From Segetibacter aerophilus (GTDB lineage Bacteria > Bacteroidota > Bacteroidia > Chitinophagales > Chitinophagaceae): a stretch of DNA of 37,020 nucleotides. A model generated the notes under the pieces. The model was not told the DNA's origin. It made no database searches and saw only the letters and a program-made list of their open reading frames with translations. This document shows positions 7,742 to 16,941 of the stretch, piece by piece (position 1 is the stretch's first letter; each line of letters begins with the position of its first letter). The position numbers were made by a program, and so were the translations under genes. Where the stretch lies: NCBI RefSeq assembly GCF_007991655.1, contig NZ_BJYT01000035.1:1-37020 (forward strand). The letters run 5' to 3'.

Positions 7742-8614
7742 ATGGCAGAAGACAATAAAAGTGCGTGTCCGGTACCGGCAGGTACGTTATTAATTATTGG
7801 CGGAGCGGAAAACAAAGGTGAGCAGAAAGCAAAAAAGAAACAAACGCCCAGTGATTTCGAACGTCTGCAGGTTTTAAAGTCCTTTATCCACTTAACAGGC
7901 AAAGAAGATCCGCAGGTTGAAGTGATTACAAGTGCAAGTACCGAGGGCGATGAATCGTTTGAGGATTATCGAAAAGCATTTGAGGAGTGTAACATATTTA
8001 AGGTTGGGCACATTCATCATACGCACCGCCAGGACGTTTTAGATGACGAGGCGCTTGTTGAAAGAATGGAAAAAACAGATGGGATATTCTTTGCCGGCGG
8101 AGACCAGTTGAAATATACCTACCTGTATGGGGGTACTCGCTTTCTAACAGCTTTAAAACATCGTTATATCAACGACAAGATTGTAATAGCAGGCACAAGT
8201 GCCGGAGCTATGTCAATGTCAACACCGATGATTTACGCAGGAAACGATGAAGTGCAGGAATTGGGGGGAATGATAAAAATAACGACAGGTCTTGAATTTT
8301 TAAAGGACGTGTGCATAGATACTCACTTTGTGCAACGGGGAAGGTTCGTTCGCATGGCGCAAGTGGTCGCTACAAACCCCACTTGTATAGGGATGGGTAT
8401 TGAAGAAGATACCGCAATGATCGTTCGTAATGGGTTGGATGCAGAAGTTGTAGGTACGGGAACGATCATCATTATTGAGGGATTTCATGTTTCTGAAGTT
8501 AGTATAGATGAATTTACGAGTGATAAACCTGTAACCATCCGAAATTTAAGAACACATATTTTGTCTGATGGAGATAAATTTACTATTGCTCAGAATAACC
8601 CGCCGCATGTTTAA
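7742..8614 (+). CDS. cphB: Cyanophycinase (peptidase S51 family)
   Basis: A 290-aa protein closely following the cyanophycinase layout. It shows a GTLLIIGGAENKG start, the VITSASTEG strand, GIFFAGGDQLKYT, and the nucleophile elbow GTSAGAMSM with catalytic Ser at about residue 153. The family is a cytoplasmic exo-type serine hydrolase that cuts cyanophycin (multi-L-arginyl-poly-aspartate) to beta-Asp-Arg dipeptides. Length matches the family. No cyanophycin synthetase gene or isoaspartyl dipeptidase is next to it in this window, so the partner genes must be elsewhere or the enzyme acts on imported polymer. It is divergent from the kinase at 6401-7503, with about 240 bp between starts. No signal peptide is visible. 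The family call is strong; substrate follows from the family. Confidence 0.9.
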   Translation: MAEDNKSACPVPAGTLLIIGGAENKGEQKAKKKQTPSDFERLQVLKSFIHLTGKEDPQVEVITSASTEGDESFEDYRKAFEECNIFKVGHIHHTHRQDVLDDEALVERMEKTDGIFFAGGDQLKYTYLYGGTRFLTALKHRYINDKIVIAGTSAGAMSMSTPMIYAGNDEVQELGGMIKITTGLEFLKDVCIDTHFVQRGRFVRMAQVVATNPTCIGMGIEEDTAMIVRNGLDAEVVGTGTIIIIEGFHVSEVSIDEFTSDKPVTIRNLRTHILSDGDKFTIAQNNPPHV

Positions 8615-9000
8615 ATCAGCTTTCTATATTTTGTTTTTTTAGTCATCACTAATACTTTAAGCAGCTCCGGTTGTGCCATGGGGAACGAATAGCATCTTGT
8701 TGGCCCGCATTCGAGAGTAAGTTTTAATGGCAACTTAATCAAGCGGTCCATATAAGCTCTCACGCGCCTTTTTTGCAAAATCTGGCTATTATAATCTTGG
8801 TCGTTTAGTTATTAAAAAAACCGAAGAGGCAGATATCGAGGTCATTCAATTATAGGTTGTTTTAATTATTATTAAGGCATTAGTTTTCGCAAGTATCCGA
8901 TAAAAGGGCAACGAATTTTTAAAAGAGTCTAATTTCTAAAAAGCGTCGTATAGCCTGGAAAGTACTGGATCAAAAAATTTCAACATAAAGAAGAATTACT
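8615..9000 (+). other. Intergenic stretch with a short coding-like remnant
   Basis: No complete gene. From 8739 to the TAG at 8855 one plus-strand frame is open for 38 codons with protein-like composition (GPYKLSRAFFAKSGYYNLG and EEADIEVIQL). It has no start codon and follows a stop at 8736-8738, so it may be the tail of a deleted gene. The last 150 bp should contain the promoter of the kinase gene at 9001, but no clear promoter pair was identified. Confidence 0.3.
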
Positions 9001-11768
9001 ATGGAACTAGACCCCTCTGTGGATCCCGTTGACAAGCTGAAGCGTAAATCGGAAGAATACTTGCGCTTGATGCTTGAGAGTGCAAGGGACTACGCAATCT
9101 TTACTCTCGATAAACATCGTCGTGTAGCAAGCTGGAATGAGGGGGCTGAAGTAATGATGGGCTATTTGGAGCAGGAGATGATCGGGCAGTCAGGGGATAT
9201 CATTTTTACGCCTGGCGACCTGGATAACAATGCTCCAGTATCTGAAGCGCAGATAGCAGACAAAGAGGGTCGTGCGATAAATGACCGATGGCATATTCGC
9301 AAGGACGGTTCCCGTTTTTGGGGTTCAGGTTCTTTAAGTCCCCTTCGCGATGCTGAGGGGAGATTGCTGGGCTTCGTAAAGATCATGCGCGACCTTACAG
9401 AAAGAAGGCGGCTGGAGGAAACGAAATTCTTCCTTGCTTCAATTGTTGAGACATTGGGGGATTCTATTGTTACGATTGATTTAGACAGGATAATTACCAG
9501 TTGGAATAAAGCAGCCGAAAATCTATACGGCTACTCGGCATCCGAAGCAATTGGCAAGAATTTGACCATGCTGACCCTTGACCAGGATCTTATGCTGATT
9601 GTGGACAAAATTGATAAGATTGAACAGAGCAGGCAAGTGGGGGTTTTTGAGACAGTCAGAGTAAAAAAAGACGGACGGCGCATAAATTTGGAAATAGTAA
9701 TGTCCCCAGTCTTGAACGCTTCAGGAGAAGTTATTGGCATTTCAACTATTGCCCGCGACATTACTGATCGTAAGTGCCGCGAGGCAAACCTTGCTTTTCT
9801 GGCAGAGATAAACGTGGAATTTGCCCCGTTGCTAACAGTTGATCAGCTAATGAGGCGTGCTGGCGAACGGCTCGCTAATTATCTCAAACTATCCAGGTGC
9901 AGCTTTGCGAGTGTTAATGAGGACGTCAACAGCATAGAGGTCGTCTACGAGTGGCGACGTGACGAACATTGGCCGGCTTTGCTCGGCGTGCATGCTATTT
10001 CTGAGATCCTTACGGAAGCAGGAAGGCAGCATTTTAGCCAAGGCAAGATTGCAGTGATCAATGTCCCAGAAAATAGTCCGCTGATAAATACGGCAATTTT
10101 CGGCAAGCGCTCTGGCTTTGGTTCAATTGTAGGTATGCCTCAGCACCAGGATGGAAGGTGGAGCTTTCTGCTCACCGTCGCCCGTTCAGAAATTAGGGAG
10201 TGGCGTGAAGATGAAGTGGATCTTGTAAGGGAAGTTACTTCAAGGGTTTTCAGTCGTATTGAGAGAGCTCGTGCTGAGAATAGGTTACGGCAGTCAGAAG
10301 AAAGGTTACGGACTCTTACAAACGCCATACCCCAGCTTGTCTGGACCAATGATGGTAAAGGCAGGGCGAATTACTTTAACAAGCGCTGGTTCGAATACAC
10401 CGGGCTTACATACGAGCAGTCTGAAGGGCTGGGCTGGCAGAAAATAGTAGAGCCAACCGATGCAGCTAGTTCCACAGAAAAATGGAAAAAGGCGTTAGCC
10501 GAAGGCAAAATATTTGAAGCAGAGTACCGTTTACGAAACGCAAGGGGTGAACACCGTTGGTTTATTGGGCGTAACGTGCCTTTGAAAGACGATGCAGGAA
10601 ATGTACTTGGCTGGTTTGGTACGGCAACAGACATTCAGACTTTGAAAGAAGCAGAGGAGGCAGCGAAAAATGCTGCAGATCATTTGCAACTAGCCCTTGT
10701 GGCAGGAAAACTGGGTACCTATGAATATGAATTTAAAACCGGGAAATATTCGTGTACGGCCCAACACAAAGCTCATTTTGGCTATACTGAAAACGAACCT
10801 GTTTCCCTTGAAAGCTTAAAGGAGCGGATTGTCCCAGACGATCGGGCATACATGGATGCGTCATTCGACAGAGCACTGGATAGAGATTCTGTTTATTCCA
10901 CTGAATACCGCACCCAAAAGCCTAATGGTGATATTAGGTGGATTAGATCAGTAGGAAGGTTTGTGTACAACGAGAATGGGGAACCGCAAAAAATGGTAGG
11001 TATCACTTTGGATATTACGGAGGAGAAAATGTTTACAGAAAAACTGAGCAAACTGGTAAAAGAAAAAACTGTGGAGTTGCAGCGTTCAAACGAAGACCTT
11101 CAGCAATTTGCGCACGTTGCCAGCCATGACTTGAAAGAACCTGTAAGAAAAATCAAGACCTTTAATAACCGGATAATAGAGGATTTTTCCTACATCCTGC
11201 CGGAAAAAGCGCAGACCTATTTAAATAGAATAAGTGTTGCAACGGACAGGATGTTTTCAATGATTGAAGGGGTGTTAAATTATTCTAAACTCGGTAATTC
11301 CAAACAGCTGTTTGAACCACTTGATCTAAATAAGATACTGCAAAATATTGAACTGGATCTTGAACTGCTGATAAGCAAAAAAAACGCTTCTATCGTAGTA
11401 ACAGAATTGCCTACTATAACAGCTAGTGAAATTCTAATGTACCAACTCTTTTACAATTTGATCCTCAATTCGCTCAAGTTCTCTAAAGCCGAAGAGCCTC
11501 ACGCATCAATATTACCTGTGGTTATTTGAAACAAGATCAAAAGGACTTTGTAAAAATTAATCTTTCCGATAATGGTATTGGCTTTCCACAGGAATATGCT
11601 GCCTCTATCTTTGACTCATTTACAAGACTTAACCCTGCAGACGTATATGAGGGAACGGGACTCGGCCTCGCATTGTGTAAAAAAATTGTAGAAAGACATA
11701 ACGGCTCTATCTCAGCTCAAGGGGAACCTGGGGAAGGAGCTGTATTTACGATATTATTACCCCTTTAA
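9001..11768 (+). pseudogene. Multi-PAS/GAF hybrid-less sensor histidine kinase, frameshifted in the ATPase domain
   Basis: The main frame (9001-11529) encodes, in order: PAS (about residues 20-135, ending IMRDLTERRR), PAS (about 140-260, ending IARDITDRK), a GAF-like region (about 265-420), PAS with PAC (about 435-555, ATDIQTLKEAEE), PAS with PAC (about 560-680, TLDITEEK), then the phospho-acceptor helix with ASHDLKEPVRK (His at about 709) and the N box YNLILNSLKFSK. It then runs into TGA at 11527-11529. A second frame carries the rest: ITCGYLKQDQKDF, DNGIGFP (G1), GTGLGLAL (G2), to a stop at 11768. Adding one base near 11500-11510 restores a single protein of about 922 residues. No membrane segment is seen, so it would sense cytoplasmic or diffusible signals. 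A receiver remnant follows directly. Confidence 0.88.
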
Positions 11769-11795
11769 AACCTGTCGATTAAACCGAAAACAACC

Positions 11796-11929
11796 ATGAT
11801 TCGCGGGAGCATTTTATTAATAGATGATGAACCATCGTACAACGATCAGGCAATGCTTAATCAGGATAAAGAACACCTCTATCCAAAAATTAATTTATTA
11901 TCTACGCAAGTGCGCTACAAGGAAAAGGG
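11796..11929 (+). pseudogene. N-terminal remnant of a response regulator receiver domain
   Basis: An ATG at 11796, 27 bp after the kinase frame stops, opens a frame beginning MIRGSILLIDDEPSYN. ILLIDDEP is the first beta-strand and acidic pair of receiver domains. After about 35 codons the similarity fades and the frame runs into the 3' end of the convergent receiver gene. The phospho-acceptor strand and later motifs are absent. It is probably the leftover of the kinase's own cognate regulator, cut off by a deletion that brought the minus-strand genes next to it. Confidence 0.55.
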
Positions 11930-12349
11930 TTACGTATTGTTTATGTGTTTACACAGTTCCCAATACTCAAATATTCTCACCATCAGTTGTTCTACATATG
12001 CTAATTCGCCTGGCTTTTCAAAATAGCCCTGCACATTCAATTTGTGCGCTGTACGAATTGCCTCAGCACTGGTATCTGTAGAAATAAAAACAAATGGAAT
12101 TCCCTTGTCTTTCAACTGCTCATCATTGTTTATAGTCTCTTTTAGTTCCAGCCCGTTCATCCCCGGCAAGTTTACCTCAGCAAGAATGATAAACGGTTTT
12201 TCGGTTGTAGTGTACAGATAATCCAAAGCACTCAGACCATTTTCAAAAAATCTTATCTCATTATGAACGTCTATTGTTTTAATAACGTTCGCATAAAACT
12301 GCCTTGATTTGTCGTCCGCATCTATAATTATTATAGGGCCTTCGTTCAT
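11930..12349 (-). CDS. Single-domain response regulator with Glu in place of the phospho-acceptor Asp
   Basis: A 139-aa stand-alone receiver domain of the Bacteroidota type that begins GPIIIID and has the motif IILAEVNLPGMNG. In normal relatives this strand reads ILxDxNLPGMNG, so Glu58 stands where the phosphorylated Asp should be. The N-terminal acidic cluster is also changed to D10-A11-D12-D13. The later Thr/Ser (FISTDTS) and Lys (FEKPGE) positions are kept. Glu can mimic a permanently phosphorylated state in some receivers; here that is inference. There is no output domain, so it would act by protein contact. It lies on the same strand as the CheB gene upstream, with about 75 bp between them, and is probably co-transcribed. 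Confidence 0.85.
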   Translation of the reverse strand: MNEGPIIIIDADDKSRQFYANVIKTIDVHNEIRFFENGLSALDYLYTTTEKPFIILAEVNLPGMNGLELKETINNDEQLKDKGIPFVFISTDTSAEAIRTAHKLNVQGYFEKPGELAYVEQLMVRIFEYWELCKHINNT

Positions 12350-12424
12350 TACTGTTTTACGTTAGTTAGCAAAAACATCTACTCATCAACAACGGAAGCT
12401 GAAGCTGTAAGATGCTTACCTATA

Positions 12425-13480
12425 TTATTTATGTTTCTTGTTCAAACGGCTATCTTCGCTAAACTGCTCATGCTGAAGAACAAGATCATGAATGGTACGG
12501 GCACGATCTGCTGCATGTTTTGCTTTTTCGATATAAAGCTTAGAATCCTCATTCTTATGCAGCTCCTTATAATGATCCGAAATGTTATTCATTAACATAT
12601 TCACTTCTTCAAGAGCCCGCATACATTGCCATAACCTCGCTTCCACAGTTTCGGTTACTTCCGACGCTAATGAACTTGCTGTATACGCATGGCCAGTATG
12701 ACATCTAAAACGTATCATATCAGCTTCCTTCAGGCGTACCAATGTGCCAGCACATTCCGGGCACGTAAAAGGTCTAAGCTCTCCCATTTCCATTATGCCC
12801 ATTTCGAAAGCATTGTCTCTCGTAGCAATAATAACCTCCGACTTCAGCCTACTCAGTTCCTCTTTCGACAACTTATTTTTATTGTGCGGCAACTCTTTTA
12901 TAAGGCCTGCAATTAAAGGCCCCATATCAGTTGCATCTACGATATAGTCGGGTGTAACATATTGCAGCACATTTTTAGGTAACTGCGGTTGTTCAGCATC
13001 TTCAGGTTTCTGAATAATGGTTATTCCACCCTGTTGTTGAATTGTCCAAAGCCCAGATGCTCCGTCATCTAATAAACCTGATAAGATAACCCCTATAACC
13101 CTTGATCCATACACGTAAGCCGCTGACCGAAACAAGGCATCAATGGCAGGGCGGAAGCGATTTTCTTTAGGTCCTCTTTTTACGACAACCTTGCCTTCCT
13201 GTAAAAGCATATGATGATCGTTTGGCGCTACATAGATCTTTCCAGGTTCAATTTCTTCTCCATCAAGCGGGAGCACTGCCTCAATATTACAAGCCTTTTC
13301 AAGTATCCAAGGCAACCGGGTTTCGGAGTAGGAGGGTATATGTAAAACAATGAAAATAGAGCCTTTAAAGTCTTTCGGAAGACTTTTCACAAACTGCTTT
13401 AAAGCCTCTACACCCCCCGCCGAAGCTCCTACCACAACAATATCCCTTGCTTTCCCCTTGCTTTTGCTGAAATTGAACAT
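12425..13480 (-). CDS. Stand-alone CheB-type methylesterase with C-terminal zinc-ribbon-like tail
   Basis: A 351-aa protein. Residues 12-195 form a CheB methylesterase domain with the nucleophile loop GASAGG (Ser20), IVLHIPS (His47) and SGLLDDGASG (Asp139), the expected catalytic triad. There is no N-terminal receiver domain. The C-terminal part (about 205-330) has CPEC (240-243) and CHTGH (260-264), a probable zinc-ribbon, and then helices. CheB removes methyl groups from, or deamidates, chemoreceptors. No receptor, CheR, CheA or CheW gene is seen near it, so it may instead serve the neighbouring PAS kinases, in line with CheB/CheR-PAS kinase fusions known from other bacteria. Likely the first gene of a two-gene transcript with the receiver protein. 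Confidence 0.9.
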   Translation of the reverse strand: MFNFSKSKGKARDIVVVGASAGGVEALKQFVKSLPKDFKGSIFIVLHIPSYSETRLPWILEKACNIEAVLPLDGEEIEPGKIYVAPNDHHMLLQEGKVVVKRGPKENRFRPAIDALFRSAAYVYGSRVIGVILSGLLDDGASGLWTIQQQGGITIIQKPEDAEQPQLPKNVLQYVTPDYIVDATDMGPLIAGLIKELPHNKNKLSKEELSRLKSEVIIATRDNAFEMGIMEMGELRPFTCPECAGTLVRLKEADMIRFRCHTGHAYTASSLASEVTETVEARLWQCMRALEEVNMLMNNISDHYKELHKNEDSKLYIEKAKHAADRARTIHDLVLQHEQFSEDSRLNKKHK

Positions 13481-14151
13481 AGCTTACCCTTATTATTTGT
13501 CTGCATTTTATATCTATTCACCACAAATTTTATTCCCCATAATAAGCAGAACACAGTTAGCTTACCTTGTTTGGGTAAGCTCATGAAAGCCAAAGACGAG
13601 CGGATTCTTTTTCAAGCGTATCGGCAGTGAAATCGGGAATGAAAGGATTAGCTAAAAATTGAAAACAAGAGTTGAGTATATTGAATATTTGCCTGCAGCA
13701 GATGAGCACTTTATAGTGAATGCTGCAGCGAAATGACAGCAAAACAGCAGGAAGTGAGCTTTGATCCTTTTGGAGACGCTTTTACCAAAATCATAAAAAC
13801 CAAATCAGCCTGGGTTAGTTAAAGACGTAGTATAACCGGGGACGAAAGAGAGCATCAACGAGGGATGCGTAATTAATTTGCGAAAAACTACAAACAAAAG
13901 AAGTATGGATCTACGATTACCTTATCAACATCCACCACACTCTTAAGGCGGCCCTTTGAAGCTTTTGGAGGAGATTTTCGAGAATTTGGAGAATTTGTAG
14001 GGGAGTTTTAAAAAGGTGTTGAGACAGGTGAAGAAATAAGGCATCCTACATGTAAGGCTTCAAATACCTTTATTAATTCAATACAAAAACATTCATGAGT
14101 TTCAACTTGTCGTTCTCTTTAATTTCGAGGTAATGTAAAAAAGTATTGCTT
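13481..14151 (+). other. Degenerate coding remnants, no intact gene
   Basis: Several short plus-strand pieces look protein-like but are broken by stops and frame changes. One is MKAKDERILFQAYRQ from 13583, or in the next frame FFFKRIGSEIGNERIS. Another is a piece with EYLPAADEHFIVNAAAK near 13675-13735, and a third has SFDPFGDAFTKIIKTK near 13757-13800. Together they suggest one or two decayed genes. An 8-bp perfect hairpin (AGCTTACC/GGTAAGCT, 13559-13581) precedes them but has no T-run. The promoter of the channel gene must lie at the right end. Confidence 0.4.
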
Positions 14152-14970
14152 ATGATGAATGGTAAGGATAAAACGTGGAGGCTGCGGCTCCATGAAATTA
14201 TCTACGAGTCGAACACTGCCGCCGGAAAAGCTTTTGATGTGTCGCTACTCGTATTAATTATTGCCAGCATCGTAATTGTCATGCTAGACAGTATTGAGCG
14301 CTGGCATAACCTTTACGGTCCTCTTTTTTCGCAATTAGAGTGGCTTTTTACATTTGTATTTACGATCGAATACATCTTACGGTTGATAAGCATAGAAAAG
14401 CCTTGGAAGTATGTCTTTAGCTTTCTTGGCATCATTGATCTGCTGGCTATTATTCCAAGCTATTTAAGCATAATATACACTGGTGGTCAATCATTACTTG
14501 TGTTTAGAGCTCTTCGTTTGTTGAGAATATTTAGAATATTTAAGCTTACCCATTTTCTTTCTGAAATGAAATTCCTCGGTGTCGCCATTCGTGGAAGCTT
14601 AACGAAGATCAGCATATTTATGACGGTTGTTTTAACGCTGGTTATTATCCTCGGTTCATTGATGTATCTGATAGAGAAAGGCGAGAACGGTTTTTCCAAT
14701 ATTCCTGAAAGCATATACTGGGCAATAGTTACTATTACGACCGTTGGTTATGGCGACATTTCTCCTGCGACGCCTTTAGGTAAATTTGTTGCAAGCATAA
14801 TCATGTTGATGGGCTACGGCATTATTGCAGTACCGACCGGAATTTTGACAAATGAAATTGCGCTGCAAGCAAGAAAAAAAGAACAAAAAAATGAAGTATG
14901 TCCGGGATGCGGTAAAGAAGGACATGATGTAGATGCAAAGCATTGTAAGAACTGCGGCGCCTTGCTTTAG
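14152..14970 (+). CDS. Voltage-gated-type potassium channel subunit with C-terminal zinc ribbon
   Basis: A roughly 272-aa inner-membrane ion channel. It has six hydrophobic segments. The fourth is Arg-rich (FRALRLLRIFRIFKL), as in voltage sensors, and the pore loop has TTVGYGD at about 196-202, the potassium selectivity filter. After S6 (ending IPTGILT-like VPTGILTNEI) comes a short cytoplasmic tail with a double-Cys zinc ribbon: CPGCG and CKNCG. The family assembles as tetramers and conducts potassium along its gradient. An in-frame TTG lies six bases upstream, but ATG 14152 or 14155 is the better start. No cyclic nucleotide-binding or RCK domain is present. The zinc-ribbon tail is common in Bacteroidota versions; its role is not known to me. 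Confidence 0.9.
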   Translation: MMNGKDKTWRLRLHEIIYESNTAAGKAFDVSLLVLIIASIVIVMLDSIERWHNLYGPLFSQLEWLFTFVFTIEYILRLISIEKPWKYVFSFLGIIDLLAIIPSYLSIIYTGGQSLLVFRALRLLRIFRIFKLTHFLSEMKFLGVAIRGSLTKISIFMTVVLTLVIILGSLMYLIEKGENGFSNIPESIYWAIVTITTVGYGDISPATPLGKFVASIIMLMGYGIIAVPTGILTNEIALQARKKEQKNEVCPGCGKEGHDVDAKHCKNCGALL

Positions 14971-15043
14971 TAACACGCCACAGTACTTCAGTTAGTACGG
15001 TTTCGATTCCTTTTCATAATCTTCTAAACCATCAAAAAGCATC

Positions 15044-16075
15044 TTAGGTTAACTTCCCCTTCCAAATTTGACTAAGAATTTCATAAGAATGAATCCTTGC
15101 ACTATGATCGTAGATGTGAGATGTTACCATTATTTCATCCACCTGTGTTTCGCTTAAAAACTGTTCAAGCTTCCCTTTAATCGTTTTAGGGCTACCGATA
15201 AAAGTATATTTCATCATTTGAAGTATAGCTGCCTTCTCTGGTTCACTCCAAATAACATCCATATTTGTAACAGGTGGTCTTAGAGGTTTGGTAGATCCGT
15301 GAATGATACCCATAGCAAGTTGGTAAAAAGAGGTGGCTATATAATTAGCCTCTTCATCTGAATCTGCAGCTACAACATTTATACAAGCTAAAGCATAAGG
15401 GGTCTGCAAGTCAGTAGAAGGCTGGAAATTATCACGATATAGTTGCAGGGCAGCTTGAAGATATGTGGGTGCAAAATGGCTGGCAAACGCAAAAGGCATC
15501 CCGAGTATAGCAGCAAGCTGAGCACTGTAGGTACTTGAGCCGAGCAGCCAGATAGGAATGTGAAGACCTTCGCCCGGGATGGCCCTCACTTTTGCTGTAC
15601 TGTTTTCCGCAGACAAATATTTCTTCAACTCCACCACACTTTCTGGGAAGTCATTTGGCCCCTCTACAAGATTTCGTCTCAGCGCCCTCATCGTTGTCTG
15701 GTCTGAACCGGGAGCACGACCGAGACCGAGATCGATGCGACCGGGATAAATAGACTCTAATGTTCCAAACTGTTCTGCTATAACCAGTGGAGCGTGATTT
15801 GGCAACATAATTCCACCGGCACCTACACGTATGGTAGACGTATGACCTGCTATGTGTCCAATTAAAATAGAAGTTGCTGAACTTGCAATGCTTTCCATGC
15901 TGTGATGTTCTGCCAGCCAATAGCGCTTAAATCCCCACCGCTCTACGTGTTGGGCTAAATCAATACTGTTTTTGTAAGTATCAGCAGCCTTCTTTCCTTG
16001 CAGAATGGTAGCCAGGTCGAGCACAGAAAAGGGTATATCGCTTAGCTTCTTTTGTTCCGTTGTATTATTACTCAT
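15044..16075 (-). CDS. LLM-class flavin-dependent oxidoreductase (luciferase-like)
   Basis: A 343-aa TIM-barrel flavoenzyme of the bacterial luciferase-like family, MsnO8-like subgroup. Visible hallmarks are SVLDLATI near the N-terminus, [27 protein letters not shown], and then [41 protein letters not shown]-type sequence around residues 80-120. Such proteins use FMNH2 and oxygen, or F420, on many substrates; the substrate here cannot be told. I chose ATG 16075 (MSNNTTEQ) over the longer frame from 16120, whose extra residues resemble non-coding sequence. It is a single gene: the flanking gene at 16166-16639 is on the same strand with a 90-bp gap and could be co-transcribed upstream. Confidence 0.9.
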   Translation of the reverse strand: MSNNTTEQKKLSDIPFSVLDLATILQGKKAADTYKNSIDLAQHVERWGFKRYWLAEHHSMESIASSATSILIGHIAGHTSTIRVGAGGIMLPNHAPLVIAEQFGTLESIYPGRIDLGLGRAPGSDQTTMRALRRNLVEGPNDFPESVVELKKYLSAENSTAKVRAIPGEGLHIPIWLLGSSTYSAQLAAILGMPFAFASHFAPTYLQAALQLYRDNFQPSTDLQTPYALACINVVAADSDEEANYIATSFYQLAMGIIHGSTKPLRPPVTNMDVIWSEPEKAAILQMMKYTFIGSPKTIKGKLEQFLSETQVDEIMVTSHIYDHSARIHSYEILSQIWKGKLT

Positions 16076-16165
16076 CTTTATTTTCAAATTGATTATAGCT
16101 AATAACAGAAACTGTTCCAACTAAAATCTCATCTGCAGGGCAGCTTTGGGGGGAACTTGTTTGAG

Positions 16166-16639
16166 TTACTCCAATTGCTCCAACTGTCTTTTGTAGTCAA
16201 ACCGCAGGTCTTCGTGCACCTGCTCTACCAATGTGTTTAGCTTTTTTAGTTGCTGGTCATAAAGCGATGAGAGTACTTTATATGATCGAAAACGCAAGCC
16301 GGATTTTTTCACATTTTGACAAAAGTGTATTAGCATTTCGACTTCAGACTCCTTTGTTGAAGTATGCTTACTGTATTTATTGATCGCTTTTAATATTTTT
16401 CGAAGCGCTTTTTTTGCGAGGTACCAGTTCCCCTTTGGAAGTTCAACAAACTGCTCATCCATTTCTTTCTTTATACTTTCCACGTAACTGTGTTCATCAT
16501 GGGCCTCAAACAGGAGATAAGATAAAAGGTCTTTATTTTCTTTTTTAAACCTTGCAAGCCGCAGGCATAGTTCCAACACCTTCTTAGGGGGAAGGGTAAG
16601 CAGTTCTTGTTTTAATTCATTGATGCTTGCTGCTTTCAT
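16166..16639 (-). CDS. Hypothetical helical protein (157 aa)
   Basis: A Lys/Leu/Glu-rich, almost entirely alpha-helical soluble protein. Its start KAASINELKQELLTLPPKKVLELCLRLARFKKENKDLLSYLLFEA gives two amphipathic helices, and the rest reads as further helices ending in a charged QLEQLE tail. No signal peptide, membrane segment or catalytic motif is seen. Proteins of this style occur in many Bacteroidota, but I know no function. ATG 16639 is preferred over the longer frame from 16669 because the ten extra residues look non-coding. Confidence 0.7.
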   Translation of the reverse strand: MKAASINELKQELLTLPPKKVLELCLRLARFKKENKDLLSYLLFEAHDEHSYVESIKKEMDEQFVELPKGNWYLAKKALRKILKAINKYSKHTSTKESEVEMLIHFCQNVKKSGLRFRSYKVLSSLYDQQLKKLNTLVEQVHEDLRFDYKRQLEQLE

Positions 16640-16807
16640 ACGCTCATTTGTCCTGCAAAGTAAACGCACCGTGCAATCAATCTGCCTTACTAATTCTTTC
16701 TCGCCTCATTTTAGTACCAACTTGAAACCCGTAAGTTTTACGCTATGCCTTTCTTTTTCTTGAATGTTTTATTTGAGTAACGAGCAGTATAACGTTCCTT
16801 AACTTTT

Positions 16808-16827
16808 GTTGCGTCGCACACTTGTAC
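16808..16827 (+). repeat. Dispersed 20-bp intergenic repeat, copy 1
   Basis: GTTGCGTCGCACACTTGTAC, plus orientation, between two divergent genes. It matches four other copies in the window at 16-20 of 20 positions; see copies at 25784, 30186, 31110 and 34385. Confidence 0.6.
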
Positions 16828-16941
16828 GAGTACTCCTCATTCAGCCCTTTCAAATGCAACCTATAGCATTTCCGTCCAAATCATAGCCATACCAACAAGA
16901 GATTTAGTACCTGCCTAATACATTTTTAGTTACCTCAAGTT

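Noticed and set aside
13559-13581. Hairpin AGCTTACC/GGTAAGCT as a terminator
   Set aside because: No T-run on either side; may be an operator or chance palindrome.
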